From JBHIFE01 sp046760985 (GTDB lineage: Bacteria; Chloroflexota; Dehalococcoidia; Dehalococcoidales; RBG-16-60-22): a DNA stretch of 13,348 nucleotides. The stretch lies in assembly GCA_046760985.1 (NCBI GenBank), contig JBHIFE010000036.1, positions 1 to 13,348 on the forward strand, written 5' to 3'. A program made the translations under genes and the position numbers. The notes under the pieces were generated by a model, which saw nothing but the letters and a program-made list of their open reading frames with translations, did not search any database and was not told the origin of the DNA. Positions 5,736-13,041 of this stretch are shown here, one piece after another (position 1 is the first letter of the stretch; every line of letters starts with the position of its first letter).

Positions 5736-7189
5736 AATGACACCCCCAGTTTGATGAGGAGGAGATTGAGGATAAACCCTACAAAAAAGGCAAAAGGAAA
5801 GACAAACAGGGTAATGGCTAATGCCGTTTTTACCCCTCTTTCCCTAAGCATCACCAAAAACTGAGCAACGCAGGGGATGAAAAGGGTAAGGGTAACCGCA
5901 GCCACCACCAGTGGTATCCCTAGTAGCACCCCTGAACTGTGGAGGTCATATAACCCGGCAGCGCCAAAATCTCGTCTAAAGAAGCCGTAGAGAAAGACAA
6001 CTGCCGTTTCTGGAGGTAGCCCAATGAATTTAACCAAGGGCTCCAGTCCACTGATAATAAGGTCAAACACCCCGGTCAGCTTTCCTGCCCAGAGCAAGAT
6101 GCTGGCAAGGATGAAAAGGGGCAAAACCTCAACGAAGTACCATTGCAACCGGCTATAGGTTTTAACCAGCACATTGGAAAGCTTGGGCACCCGGAGTGGG
6201 GGCACTTCCATATAGAAGCTGGCTCGCCTACCGGGGATAACTTTAGATGCCAGATAGCCAACAAGTAGCAATACCAAGGCAACCACCGCCACCCAGATAA
6301 GGAGTGCCAGACCATTAGCCGACAGAATGGCGAAAATAACTCCCAATTGTGCCGAACAGGGTATGGCTAAAGCCAGGAGAAGGGTGGTAATGACCCTCTC
6401 CCGCCTTGTCTCCTGGGTTCTGGTGACAATAGTAGCCATAGTATCACAGCCGAATCCTAGCACCATGGGTATTACCGCCCGACCACTAAGCCCAATCCGT
6501 TTAAATACCCAGTCAATGAGCATAGCCAGCCGAGGGAGATAGCCACTGTCTTCAATTATGGAAAAAACGATAAAGAAGGTGGTTACAATGGGAAAGATTA
6601 TGGCGATAGCATAGCTGAGTCCCAAGGTGATAATGCCGTATTCTCCAACAAAAAGGTCGCGGAGAATTTTAAAAGGAATAAGATTAGTTGCGAGGTTAGT
6701 GACCCAAGGATTGACCCACTCCCCGAAAACGGTGCCCTCAATTAAGTCAACGAGAGTCCCGGCACCAAAGACCCCCACAAATTGATACAGCCCGAAGTAG
6801 AGAAATACAAGGAGGATAGGAACCCCGGTTATCGGGTTCATCATGGCACGGCTCAACCTCTCAGCAAATCCTGTCTCAGACCTCTCTCTAGAAGTGACTA
6901 CTGTCGCCAAGATGCGCCTCACCTCCTGCTGTCGTCTCAAGGCAATAACATAGTTCAGAGGCTGGTTATAGTTGGCTCTAGCCTCAGCCACTATTCCTTG
7001 TATTGACGCATAGCCCGAAGCTTCTTGCTTTCTAACCTGTGCCTCTATCTGGGGATCTCCTTGAAGCAGCAGCAACCCGACCGTCCTCTTGGAGACGCCG
7101 TAATCGCCTTTAAGTATGTCCTTAATACGGTTTAGGGCTGATTCCAGAAATTCGTCATACTTGAACTGCACAGCTTTGGCTTCTAACAT
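5732..7189 (-). CDS. feoB: FeoB membrane-transport part (GDI-like spacer plus Gate domains)
   Basis: From the ATG at 7189 this is about 485 aa. It holds the helical spacer that normally follows the FeoB G domain (KYDEFLESALNRIKDIL through LLLQGD, residues 9-45), then the Fe(II) permease core with paired Gate regions. GFGCDTMATIVTRT, followed by ETRRERVITT and the PCSAQL block, is the conserved FeoB signature; C-terminal segments FRRDFGAAGLY and FIPCVAQFLV follow. The preceding frame (7155-7760) supplies the missing G domain, and joining the two gives one standard-looking FeoB. The frame is open up to a TTG at 7249, but its first 20 residues are only the shifted reading of the G domain, so I start at 7189. 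The overlap with the G-domain gene is 35 bases. It could be a real split gene, a frameshift site or a one-base assembly error. Confidence 0.88.
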   Translation of the reverse strand: MLEAKAVQFKYDEFLESALNRIKDILKGDYGVSKRTVGLLLLQGDPQIEAQVRKQEASGYASIQGIVAEARANYNQPLNYVIALRRQQEVRRILATVVTSRERSETGFAERLSRAMMNPITGVPILLVFLYFGLYQFVGVFGAGTLVDLIEGTVFGEWVNPWVTNLATNLIPFKILRDLFVGEYGIITLGLSYAIAIIFPIVTTFFIVFSIIEDSGYLPRLAMLIDWVFKRIGLSGRAVIPMVLGFGCDTMATIVTRTQETRRERVITTLLLALAIPCSAQLGVIFAILSANGLALLIWVAVVALVLLLVGYLASKVIPGRRASFYMEVPPLRVPKLSNVLVKTYSRLQWYFVEVLPLFILASILLWAGKLTGVFDLIISGLEPLVKFIGLPPETAVVFLYGFFRRDFGAAGLYDLHSSGVLLGIPLVVAAVTLTLFIPCVAQFLVMLRERGVKTALAITLFVFPFAFFVGFILNLLLIKLGVSL

Positions 7190-7760
7190 ACTCCACCAAT
7201 CTCTTTCGTAGAGCCTCCATACCGCGACCCGTAGTAGCCACGGTGGCAACTACCGGGATGCCAAGTTTCTTCTCCAGCCTGTTGACATCAACTTCTATTC
7301 CCGCCGCTTCAGTCTCATCCATCATATTCAAATCCAAGATAATGGGAAGACCAGCTTCAATGAGTTGGAGGGTAAGGGGGAGCATCCTTTCCAGATCCTT
7401 AGTATCTACCACATGTAAGATTACCTCCGGTTTCTCTTCCAACAATATCAATCTGGCTACTCGCTCTTCTTCAGTAATCGGCAGTAGCGAGTACATTCCT
7501 GGGGTATCCACTACCTCAATTTCCTCACCATCTATCTTCGCTTTACCTTTTGACACATTTACCGTTGTGCCCGGATAATTAGAAACAGTAACGTAGGTTC
7601 TGGTGAGACTGTTGAAAACCACGCTTTTCCCCACATTCGGATTGCCAACAATAGCCACTTTCCTGAGGTGGTTACCTGCCAGGTACACCCCTTCCCCATG
7701 ACAGCCGCCACTTGGTCTGCCAAAACTAATAGTATTCAATATTTTTCGCCAGAGAGTCAT
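7155..7760 (-). CDS. feoB: FeoB N-terminal GTPase domain, separate reading frame
   Basis: This 201-aa protein is a full FeoB G domain: G1 GNPNVGKS (39-46), G2 in NYPGTT (61-66), G3 DTPG (85-88), G4 NMMD (145-148) and G5-like VATTGRG (174-180). A 29-residue N-terminal extension contains GGCHGEG (C20, H21), possibly a metal site. It stops at TGA 7155, exactly where FeoB should continue into the helical spacer. The next frame (+1 relative to this one) continues the family sequence without any lost residues. It starts 18 bases after ftr1, with only a weak ribosome binding site. The stop is in a UGA-C context, which is inefficient for termination, but I see no upstream Shine-Dalgarno-like booster as in prfB. 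Confidence 0.88.
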   Translation of the reverse strand: MTLWRKILNTISFGRPSGGCHGEGVYLAGNHLRKVAIVGNPNVGKSVVFNSLTRTYVTVSNYPGTTVNVSKGKAKIDGEEIEVVDTPGMYSLLPITEEERVARLILLEEKPEVILHVVDTKDLERMLPLTLQLIEAGLPIILDLNMMDETEAAGIEVDVNRLEKKLGIPVVATVATTGRGMEALRKRLVEYVRSQSCAVQV

Positions 7761-7778
7761 TTCTTCAGCTTCCGTTAG

Positions 7779-8618
7779 TCATGAAGTGTCTTGCCTCCGC
7801 CACCCCACTTTTCCCGCCACGGTAAGGGGACGGAAATAGACCCCTAGAGTCAAAGCCAGATATACAAAATAAGTAACCGCTTCCACCAGAGACGGGTTGC
7901 CATTATAGCCTACGATAGCCGTCAAGAACCGCCCGAAGGTTGACTTTTCCGGAAGGATGTGATTGATATCCCATACGTGCTCCACTAGTGGCGGGATAAG
8001 CCCCGCTTCATGGAACTCGTGAATTCCGTAAGCCAGCAATCCGGCGGCAAATACAATGAGCACTATGCTTGTCACGTTGAAGAAAGTCCTCAGATTGAGC
8101 CTGGATGTGCCCTTATATATGCTGTAGCCTATTCCTACGGCTGTGAGCAGACCCAGAAAGCCTCCCACGGTAAACAAGAGTGGCGATTCGGCTACCCTGG
8201 TGGCAGCAAAAAGGAAGAGCACCGTCTCAATGCCTTCCCTGACCACTACCACGAAGGCTAATATGACCAAGCCCAATGATGAGCCACTGGTAAGCACAGA
8301 TTGTATCTGAGCATGCAAATGGACTTTGATATTGACTGCCTGCTTACGCATCCAGAATATCATCCAAGTGAGAACGCCGACGGCAACAAACATAGCCAAG
8401 CCTTCAAATATCTCTTCGGCTTGACCAGTGAACTCTCCAGCCAGAAGATAAACAGCGGCACCGGCAACCAAGCTGGCTAATACCGCCAGTGAAACCCCCA
8501 GCCACACCGGCTTAAACCCCTGGCGATTCCCCGTCCTGGCTAGATAGGCTAAGATAATTCCGATGATGAGAGCAGCTTCCAGACCCTCTCTCAGTGTAAT
8601 CAAAAGTGAACTCAGCAT
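7779..8618 (-). CDS. FTR1/EfeU-family iron permease
   Basis: The 279-aa membrane protein carries the two REGLE motifs that define iron permeases of the FTR1/EfeU/OFeT family: REGLE at residues 10-14 and REGIE at 127-131, each in a transmembrane helix. About seven hydrophobic segments are visible. It has no fused periplasmic EfeO-like domain and no neighbouring EfeO or EfeB, so it stands alone as the permease. Bacterial FTR1 proteins move ferric iron, or ferrous iron oxidised on the way in. It lies between the Fur-family gene (80-bp gap) and feoB (18-bp gap), so the operon joins two iron-uptake routes. Start ATG 8618 has an AGGAAGGG sequence shortly upstream. Confidence 0.92.
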   Translation of the reverse strand: MLSSLLITLREGLEAALIIGIILAYLARTGNRQGFKPVWLGVSLAVLASLVAGAAVYLLAGEFTGQAEEIFEGLAMFVAVGVLTWMIFWMRKQAVNIKVHLHAQIQSVLTSGSSLGLVILAFVVVVREGIETVLFLFAATRVAESPLLFTVGGFLGLLTAVGIGYSIYKGTSRLNLRTFFNVTSIVLIVFAAGLLAYGIHEFHEAGLIPPLVEHVWDINHILPEKSTFGRFLTAIVGYNGNPSLVEAVTYFVYLALTLGVYFRPLTVAGKVGWRRQDTS

Positions 8619-8664
8619 TAGTTACCCTTCCTAGTCTTTTTCACTAAGTATGCAAATAAATACA

Positions 8665-8685
8665 AATGCATCTCATTCGCAATAA
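8665..8685. promoter_or_regulatory. candidate metal-regulator box upstream of ftr1 (shared motif)
   Basis: The plus strand reads AATGC, five variable bases, then ATTCGCAATAA. The same motif with one C/T difference occurs at 9147-9167 over the fur start region. It lies about 50 bases upstream of the ftr1 start codon. A near-inverted relative (TGCAAATAAA at 8651-8660) lies next to it, matching the minus strand of the fur copy. Confidence 0.5.
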
Positions 8686-8698
8686 GCACAGCAAAAAA

Positions 8699-9124
8699 TT
8701 ATTTCCGACTCCGGCAGCACTGGGAACAATAGCCAGTCATGCGAACCTCGGTTTCAGCAATGTCAAAGCCTTTAGCCTCAGGCACGTTCTTCTTTATGTA
8801 ACGAGACAGTGGGTGATTAAACTCAATAACCCTACCACAGCCGAGACACACCAAGTGATGGTGCTCAGTGGATGGCTTGACCTCATAGTGATGATGACCT
8901 TCGTCAAAATGGAGCTCCTCGACTAAACTTAGTTTCTTGAGCATCTGCAGAGTCCGATAGACAGTAGACAAGCTAAGACGCGATTCCCTTTGACGAGCCC
9001 GGCGGTAGATTTCGTCAGCATCAAGGTGTCCCTGTCCCTGACGAATAATCTCCATAATTAAGGCACGCTGATTAGTAACCCTCATACCCGCGGCGTTCAG
9101 CGCTTTACGGCTAACAGTTAACAT
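8699..9124 (-). CDS. Fur-family metal-dependent transcriptional regulator
   Basis: This 141-aa protein has the normal Fur length and order: winged helix (about 12-82, with SLSTVYRTLQMLKKLSLV as the recognition part), then the dimerisation/metal domain. EGHHHYE (76-81) and HHHLVCLGCG (88-97) give the sensing histidines and the first structural zinc pair (C93, C96); C133 and C136 of CSQCC give the second pair. Fur, PerR, Zur and Nur cannot be separated by sequence alone; the iron-transport genes immediately downstream favour Fur. It is the first gene after a strong promoter, and the candidate operator overlapping that start suggests autoregulation. Confidence 0.9.
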   Translation of the reverse strand: MLTVSRKALNAAGMRVTNQRALIMEIIRQGQGHLDADEIYRRARQRESRLSLSTVYRTLQMLKKLSLVEELHFDEGHHHYEVKPSTEHHHLVCLGCGRVIEFNHPLSRYIKKNVPEAKGFDIAETEVRMTGYCSQCCRSRK

Positions 9125-9146
9125 TCTAATACCCCAGATTAATGCT

Positions 9147-9167
9147 AATGCTTTTTATTTGCAATAA
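9147..9167. promoter_or_regulatory. candidate metal-regulator box at the fur start point (shared motif)
   Basis: AATGC, five T, then ATTTGCAATAA lies just downstream of the fur -10 box, covering the expected transcription start. It matches the ftr1 upstream copy in 15 of 16 fixed positions with equal spacing. A second AATGC at 9141 forms a short direct repeat. It does not read as a classical GATAATGAT Fur box. Confidence 0.5.
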
Positions 9168-9168
9168 T

Positions 9169-9197
9169 AGTATAAACTGTAAAATATTTTTTGTCAA
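9169..9197 (-). promoter_or_regulatory. sigma70 promoter of the fur-ftr1-feoB operon
   Basis: On the minus strand TTGACA (9192-9197), a 17-base AT-rich spacer and TATACT (9169-9174) form a near-consensus promoter. Start would be near 9162, giving a leader of about 38 bases before the fur ATG at 9124. Confidence 0.75.
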
Positions 9198-9232
9198 CAC
9201 ATAGAAATGGTAATTTAGAAGAGAAAGAAAAT

Positions 9233-10057
9233 TTAGGTTTTTAGTTGTCTTTTTATTTCAGGAATGGAGTTTTGCGCTGCTAGTTCACCTTGGAGGATAC
9301 ACTCTTGGGCGTGATTGAGATCGCCAGCACCAAAATGAACCACATTAGGCTCAATGACGACATCAGCTCCCTCCAGACTAGCCCTTACCAGTGAATAAGC
9401 ACCAATATGAAGAGATTGCAATAGGACCTGGATGACATTGGGCTCTTTGGAACCCCTCGTCCCTTCCTTGCCCGCTGGATGAGCCCGGTCAACCACACCG
9501 GGTATGACATTCACAGCAATGATAAAATCTGCTCCCATTCGTCTCACAAGACTCACCGGCACCGGATTCACCAGACCGCCATCAACCAGATACCTGCCTC
9601 CCCGTTTCACTACGGTAAATATTCCGGGAATTGAGATGCTGGCTCTGACTGCCTCCGCTACCGAACCACGGTCAAGGATGATCTCTTCACCAGTTTCTAT
9701 GTCAGTAGCCACACAGGCAAAGGGTATCTTTAGAGCGCTAAATCGTATGTCGTCGCCAAAAAATGACACCAGTGAATCCTTAATTTTCTTGCCTTTGATG
9801 AGACCAGTCTTCGGCAGTGACGGGTCAATGAAATGAGTTAATTTATGCCTCGTTAGCTCTAAAGCCAGCTCTTTTATCTGACTGGCATTCTTACCCTGGG
9901 CGTAAAGAGAACCAACAATAGCGCCAATACTGGTGCCAGCAATCATATCAACAGGGATGCCTTCTTTTGCCAGTACCTCCAATACTCCAATATGAGCCAG
10001 TCCCCGAGCACCACCACTACCAAGAGCCAGACCAACTTTACTTTCCCGAAATTTCAT
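9233..10057 (-). CDS. patatin-like phospholipase (RssA-type)
   Basis: The 274-aa protein has all parts of the patatin catalytic site: oxyanion loop GSGGARG (13-19), nucleophile elbow GTSIG (S43) and DGG (D159) of the Ser-Asp dyad. It matches the small bacterial RssA/YchK class of cytosolic lipid acyl hydrolases, with normal length and no signal peptide or added domain. The ATG overlaps the stop of the MauE-like gene by 4 bases (ATGA), so the two are translationally coupled. Substrate is unknown; membrane lipid turnover is the usual role inferred for the family. Confidence 0.92.
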   Translation of the reverse strand: MKFRESKVGLALGSGGARGLAHIGVLEVLAKEGIPVDMIAGTSIGAIVGSLYAQGKNASQIKELALELTRHKLTHFIDPSLPKTGLIKGKKIKDSLVSFFGDDIRFSALKIPFACVATDIETGEEIILDRGSVAEAVRASISIPGIFTVVKRGGRYLVDGGLVNPVPVSLVRRMGADFIIAVNVIPGVVDRAHPAGKEGTRGSKEPNVIQVLLQSLHIGAYSLVRASLEGADVVIEPNVVHFGAGDLNHAQECILQGELAAQNSIPEIKRQLKT

Positions 10058-10524
10058 CTCTGGCTAATAAACCAAGGATAAATATTGAAGAAATTGCGCT
10101 GATAGCAGAACAAGATAACTAAGACCAAAGCCAGCATTACTATATCCAAGTATAGCGCACCTATAATTGAGAGCTTAGCTTGTGTGAGTGTTTCGGCAAT
10201 GCCGAAACACTCACACGGCTCGTAGCCTAGTCCAAGGCTAAGCAACAGACTATTATTAGCCATGAAGCCAGCAATCGGCATCAAGGAAAAAGTAGCCACA
10301 AACTTAGCCGCAATGCCGGTGATTAATAGTAAGCCAACCGTAAGCTCTATAGCAGGAAGCCAAACAAAAATAACTTTAGCCAAAGCTGGTGGCAAAAAGT
10401 CTGGGAAAAACATGAAAGCTTCAGCCCGATGCAGCGCTTTTCCCAGACCAGCGGCAACAAATATTAACCCCAAGAATAGGCATGCCCATACACCAATCCA
10501 ATGTTTATAACGCCTAATCCCCAT
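10054..10524 (-). CDS. MauE/DoxX-like membrane protein
   Basis: This 156-aa protein has four hydrophobic spans and the MauE-type pattern: GLGKALH after the first helix, a WLPAIELTVGLLLI helix, and YEPCECFG (C104, C106) facing a later helix. MauE and related DoxX-like proteins often act in disulfide or thiol redox chemistry of exported proteins; the CxC pair fits this. It lies 42 bases downstream of the HerA gene and overlaps the patatin gene by 4 bases. The ribosome binding site before ATG 10524 is weak (AGGCAAG). The CxCFG codons coincide with a perfect 35-bp palindrome described separately. Function of the pair with patatin is not known. Confidence 0.8.
   Translation of the reverse strand: MGIRRYKHWIGVWACLFLGLIFVAAGLGKALHRAEAFMFFPDFLPPALAKVIFVWLPAIELTVGLLLITGIAAKFVATFSLMPIAGFMANNSLLLSLGLGYEPCECFGIAETLTQAKLSIIGALYLDIVMLALVLVILFCYQRNFFNIYPWFISQR
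10182..10216. repeat. perfect 35-bp palindrome inside the MauE-like gene
   Basis: Arms of 17 bases (10182-10198 and 10200-10216) are exactly complementary around a single A at 10199. The sequence encodes residues 104-114, including the whole CECFG motif. On RNA it could fold into a long hairpin with a minimal loop; on DNA it could extrude a cruciform. Such length is far beyond chance for a coding region. Confidence 0.9.
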
Positions 10525-10566
10525 TGAAATCTTGCCTGCCTACCAGTTTTAGCCTTAAACCTCTGC

Positions 10567-12177
10567 TTAATCCCACAACTCTTCTATGTCTTTTTCTGCC
10601 TGTTCTTTGATTTCGGTCTGGTCAGCAGAGATAAAGTCCCGATAAGACTGAGCGGAACCATACTCCCTTGTCCTGATTACCACTGGCATGGGCACGGCAT
10701 GACCAAAGATGAGTGCCTGCTGTCTTGATTCCAGCCTAGACAGCACTGATTTGAGTTCACTCTTACCCGAGACACCGGCAAGGACGCTATCAATGTCCCT
10801 TTCATTGTCCAACAGGCAGGTTATTTTAGTCCCCATTTGAGACATGACCTCAGCATCAATGCCACTGGGGCGCTGGTCAATCACCAACAGGGTAACATTA
10901 TACTTGCGCATTTCCCGAGCAATAGTGCCAAATATGGTCTGGCTTGATAGCTCGGGATTAAGGAATCTATGCGCCTCCTCAATAGTTATCACCAGAGGAG
11001 TAGGCTCAGCAATATCTTCACCCATTGCCTTCTCCATCCTCTCCCGATATTGAGCATGGATACGACGGGTGAGCAAATTAGCCACCAGAATATAGGCGGT
11101 AATATCAGTATATCTACCAAATTCCAGAACTACATTTATGCCCCGGTCAAGATGGTCTAGAATGCGCCTGACCACATTATCTGAAGCATGGGGTAATAGA
11201 AAGGGAAGTCGCCCGATAGTCTGAAGCCCGCGCTGCAAGTTCTGAAAGGTGCTCTCATGTATGTTCATTTCTTCCAACAGTTCTTTACTCTCCTCAGAAT
11301 CTTTTAAGTCCAGAGCACCCTGCAACCAGTTTTTGCCGAACCTCCGGCGTAGTTGATATACTGCCTCAACCGCCAGTTCGGTAAGATTCAAGGTCTGGCG
11401 CAGTAGGGCTATGTCTTCCGGCTCTATCTCATCGTAGCCTATCCTGACGACAAAATCGGTGCTCACCCGTCTCCGCCTTGAACTTTCTTCGTCAAGGGTA
11501 AACACAGCTACCTGTGACGGGAAAAGCTGTTTTAGCGCCTTAACCGTCCGACCCCCCTCACTACTCCCCGCCCAGCCATACTCATTATGCATATCAAAGA
11601 TTAAGTTTACCGCAGCGCTCTTCTGCAACATACCAATAAGCAGTATCCGGGTAAGGAAGGTTTTCCCGGTGCCACTCTTGCCAAAGATGCCGTTGGAGCG
11701 CTTGACCAGCTCGGGCAGGTCAAGGCAAATCTTGGTCTCCATATCCAGCGGCGTCCCAACATAAAACCTTCTTTCGTCCTCACCACCAAAAACCAGTTCT
11801 ACATCTCGCTGCGAGGCTAGATTTACCACCGAGAAATGACTGGGCACCGTCTTGACTGGTTGCGGTCCTTCAATCAAGCTGGCAACATCGCCGCCAATGG
11901 TGAGCATAGGCAAAACATGAAGCGTCCCATAGGTGCTGGTTCCAGCTAATACCTCAGCGATAAATGGGTCAGAGACATCGGGTGGAGTCAGGGTGAGCTT
12001 CTGGTCAATTACCCCCAGGCTGATATCGGTTATCATGCCAAAGAAGCGCTGTTTCTGCCCCTCAATGGTTACATAGCGCCCCACCGCCATATCCTCAACC
12101 GACACCGAGCTATCCAGCTTGACCTCCACCCCCCTATCCAATGAACCAGAGACAACGATGCCTAATCGGTCGGTCAT
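10567..12177 (-). CDS. HerA-type hexameric ATPase/DNA translocase
   Basis: The 536-aa protein has an N-terminal HAS-barrel (about 1-100), then a FtsK/HerA P-loop domain: Walker A GKSGTGKT (166-173), the HerA-typical DMHNEYGW (195-202), Walker B LVITIEEAH (395-403) and a later IDQRPSGID segment (433-441), plus the C-terminal arm with RTREYG. HerA forms a hexameric ring that moves DNA and in archaea works with the nuclease NurA in end resection. No NurA is found in this window. The ATG overlaps the stop of the upstream HAS-barrel gene by 4 bases, so the two proteins probably work together. Related DUF87 proteins also occur in defence systems, so a repair role is likely but not certain. Confidence 0.9.
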   Translation of the reverse strand: MTDRLGIVVSGSLDRGVEVKLDSSVSVEDMAVGRYVTIEGQKQRFFGMITDISLGVIDQKLTLTPPDVSDPFIAEVLAGTSTYGTLHVLPMLTIGGDVASLIEGPQPVKTVPSHFSVVNLASQRDVELVFGGEDERRFYVGTPLDMETKICLDLPELVKRSNGIFGKSGTGKTFLTRILLIGMLQKSAAVNLIFDMHNEYGWAGSSEGGRTVKALKQLFPSQVAVFTLDEESSRRRRVSTDFVVRIGYDEIEPEDIALLRQTLNLTELAVEAVYQLRRRFGKNWLQGALDLKDSEESKELLEEMNIHESTFQNLQRGLQTIGRLPFLLPHASDNVVRRILDHLDRGINVVLEFGRYTDITAYILVANLLTRRIHAQYRERMEKAMGEDIAEPTPLVITIEEAHRFLNPELSSQTIFGTIAREMRKYNVTLLVIDQRPSGIDAEVMSQMGTKITCLLDNERDIDSVLAGVSGKSELKSVLSRLESRQQALIFGHAVPMPVVIRTREYGSAQSYRDFISADQTEIKEQAEKDIEELWD

Positions 12178-12755
12178 TTTAGCCTCCCCAAGATAGCCTT
12201 GAGCTGATTAAACTGTCCACTGAGTAGAATAGCCAATTCCTTTCCCGCCGCCACCAAAAAAGCTTGAGGGTCTTCATAGGCTTGGCTCATCTGGCGCAAA
12301 GTGGCAGCAACAAGCTCGTCTACAGAGACCGGTAGACGAGTATTAATCAATATATTAAGGAAATCAAAAGACTGGCTAAACTCTTTAACTTCCTCAAGAC
12401 CACAGAGGTAAACAAAGCCGTGGATTCGGGCTGGGCTGGGGGGCAGATAATGATGAAACTTATTGCCCTGCCGGTGCCCGACCACCACCGCCCCGAACTC
12501 GCTTCTGAGCAGCTTTAAGAGCTGGGGGCTGGAGCGGTAGATTTCCTCCTCACTGGCTTCATCTTTGCCCCGGGCGATGGGTCGCCGCCCCGGCTCAAGG
12601 CTGGTGGTGGTAGCATTACAGACAATGCCATATAGCTCCACTTCCTGGTCCCTGGTCTTCACCAGACTGCCCAAAGGTGGCGACTGGTAAAGCTCATAGC
12701 ACTGGGCAACAAAATCCGTGGTGCTGGCTCCGATAACCTCACCAACTCTTTGCAC
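12174..12755 (-). CDS. HAS-barrel domain protein, partner of the HerA ATPase
   Basis: This 193-aa protein begins with a HAS-barrel (residues 1-75; GEVIGASTTDF then an ELYGIV strand), the small barrel found at the N-terminus of HerA and F1-ATPase subunits. The remainder is helical and unrecognised. It shows no nuclease motif that I can identify, so it is not an obvious NurA. A free HAS-barrel next to HerA could be an adaptor that docks on the ring. It starts with GTG, preceded by a GGGGGGAT stretch about 8 bases upstream; no in-frame ATG exists before the upstream stop. It overlaps herA by 4 bases. Confidence 0.75.
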   Translation of the reverse strand: MQRVGEVIGASTTDFVAQCYELYQSPPLGSLVKTRDQEVELYGIVCNATTTSLEPGRRPIARGKDEASEEEIYRSSPQLLKLLRSEFGAVVVGHRQGNKFHHYLPPSPARIHGFVYLCGLEEVKEFSQSFDFLNILINTRLPVSVDELVAATLRQMSQAYEDPQAFLVAAGKELAILLSGQFNQLKAILGRLK

Positions 12756-12774
12756 CTCTTGTATCCCCCCATGG

Positions 12775-12945
12775 AAATCCTAATATCTAAATACTAAATC
12801 CTAAAGTCGCTTCGCTCCAAATTCTAATATCTAAGCACCAAATCCTAGACAATCTCTAAATCCAAATGATTAAAAACCTATTTTGGCTTTTCTATTCCTG
12901 TCATCTGAATTTGTTTAGAATTTAGAAATTAGTATTTAGAATTTG
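12775..12945. repeat. AT-rich repeat spacer upstream of the HAS-barrel/HerA operon
   Basis: Two direct copies of a 29-base unit (12775-12803 and 12819-12847, 25 of 29 equal) are separated by a short GC-richer stretch. Further right, 12929-12939 is the exact reverse complement of an 11-base part of the first unit (12787-12797), and the surrounding TTTAGAATTTAG sequence repeats similar words. The whole looks like a decayed intergenic repeat or small inverted-repeat element. A weak promoter for the HAS-barrel gene (TTGTCT, 17 bases, TATTAG on the minus strand, near 12824-12852) falls within it. Confidence 0.55.
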
Positions 12946-12952
12946 CCATTTC

Positions 12953-13009
12953 CTATTTCTTCTTTTTCTGCTTGGGCTTCTTTATATTCTTTCTGCCTTT
13001 AGTGCCCAT
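12953..13009 (-). CDS. 18-aa lysine-rich micro-ORF with strong ribosome binding site
   Basis: The frame MGTKGRKNIKKPKQKKKK ends at TAG 12953. AGGAGG at 13016-13021 lies 6 bases before the ATG, the best possible spacing, and this is the main support. The peptide is strongly basic, as in small nucleic-acid or ribosome binding peptides. It follows the membrane/coiled-coil gene by 32 bases. It may be a real micro-protein, a leader peptide, or the remnant of a longer gene. Confidence 0.45.
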   Translation of the reverse strand: MGTKGRKNIKKPKQKKKK

Positions 13010-13015
13010 GTATTG

Positions 13016-13021
13016 CCTCCT
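13016..13021 (-). promoter_or_regulatory. Shine-Dalgarno sequence of the 18-aa micro-ORF
   Basis: Minus-strand AGGAGG, complementary to the 16S rRNA 3' end, lies 6 bases before ATG 13009. Its presence in an otherwise AT-rich spacer argues that something is translated here. Confidence 0.5.
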
Positions 13022-13041
13022 AGTTTCTTGAAACAAAATTT

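Noticed and set aside
7190..7249. Upstream TTG start giving a 505-aa FeoB membrane part
   Set aside because: The added 20 residues are the shifted G-domain sequence and have no FeoB similarity.
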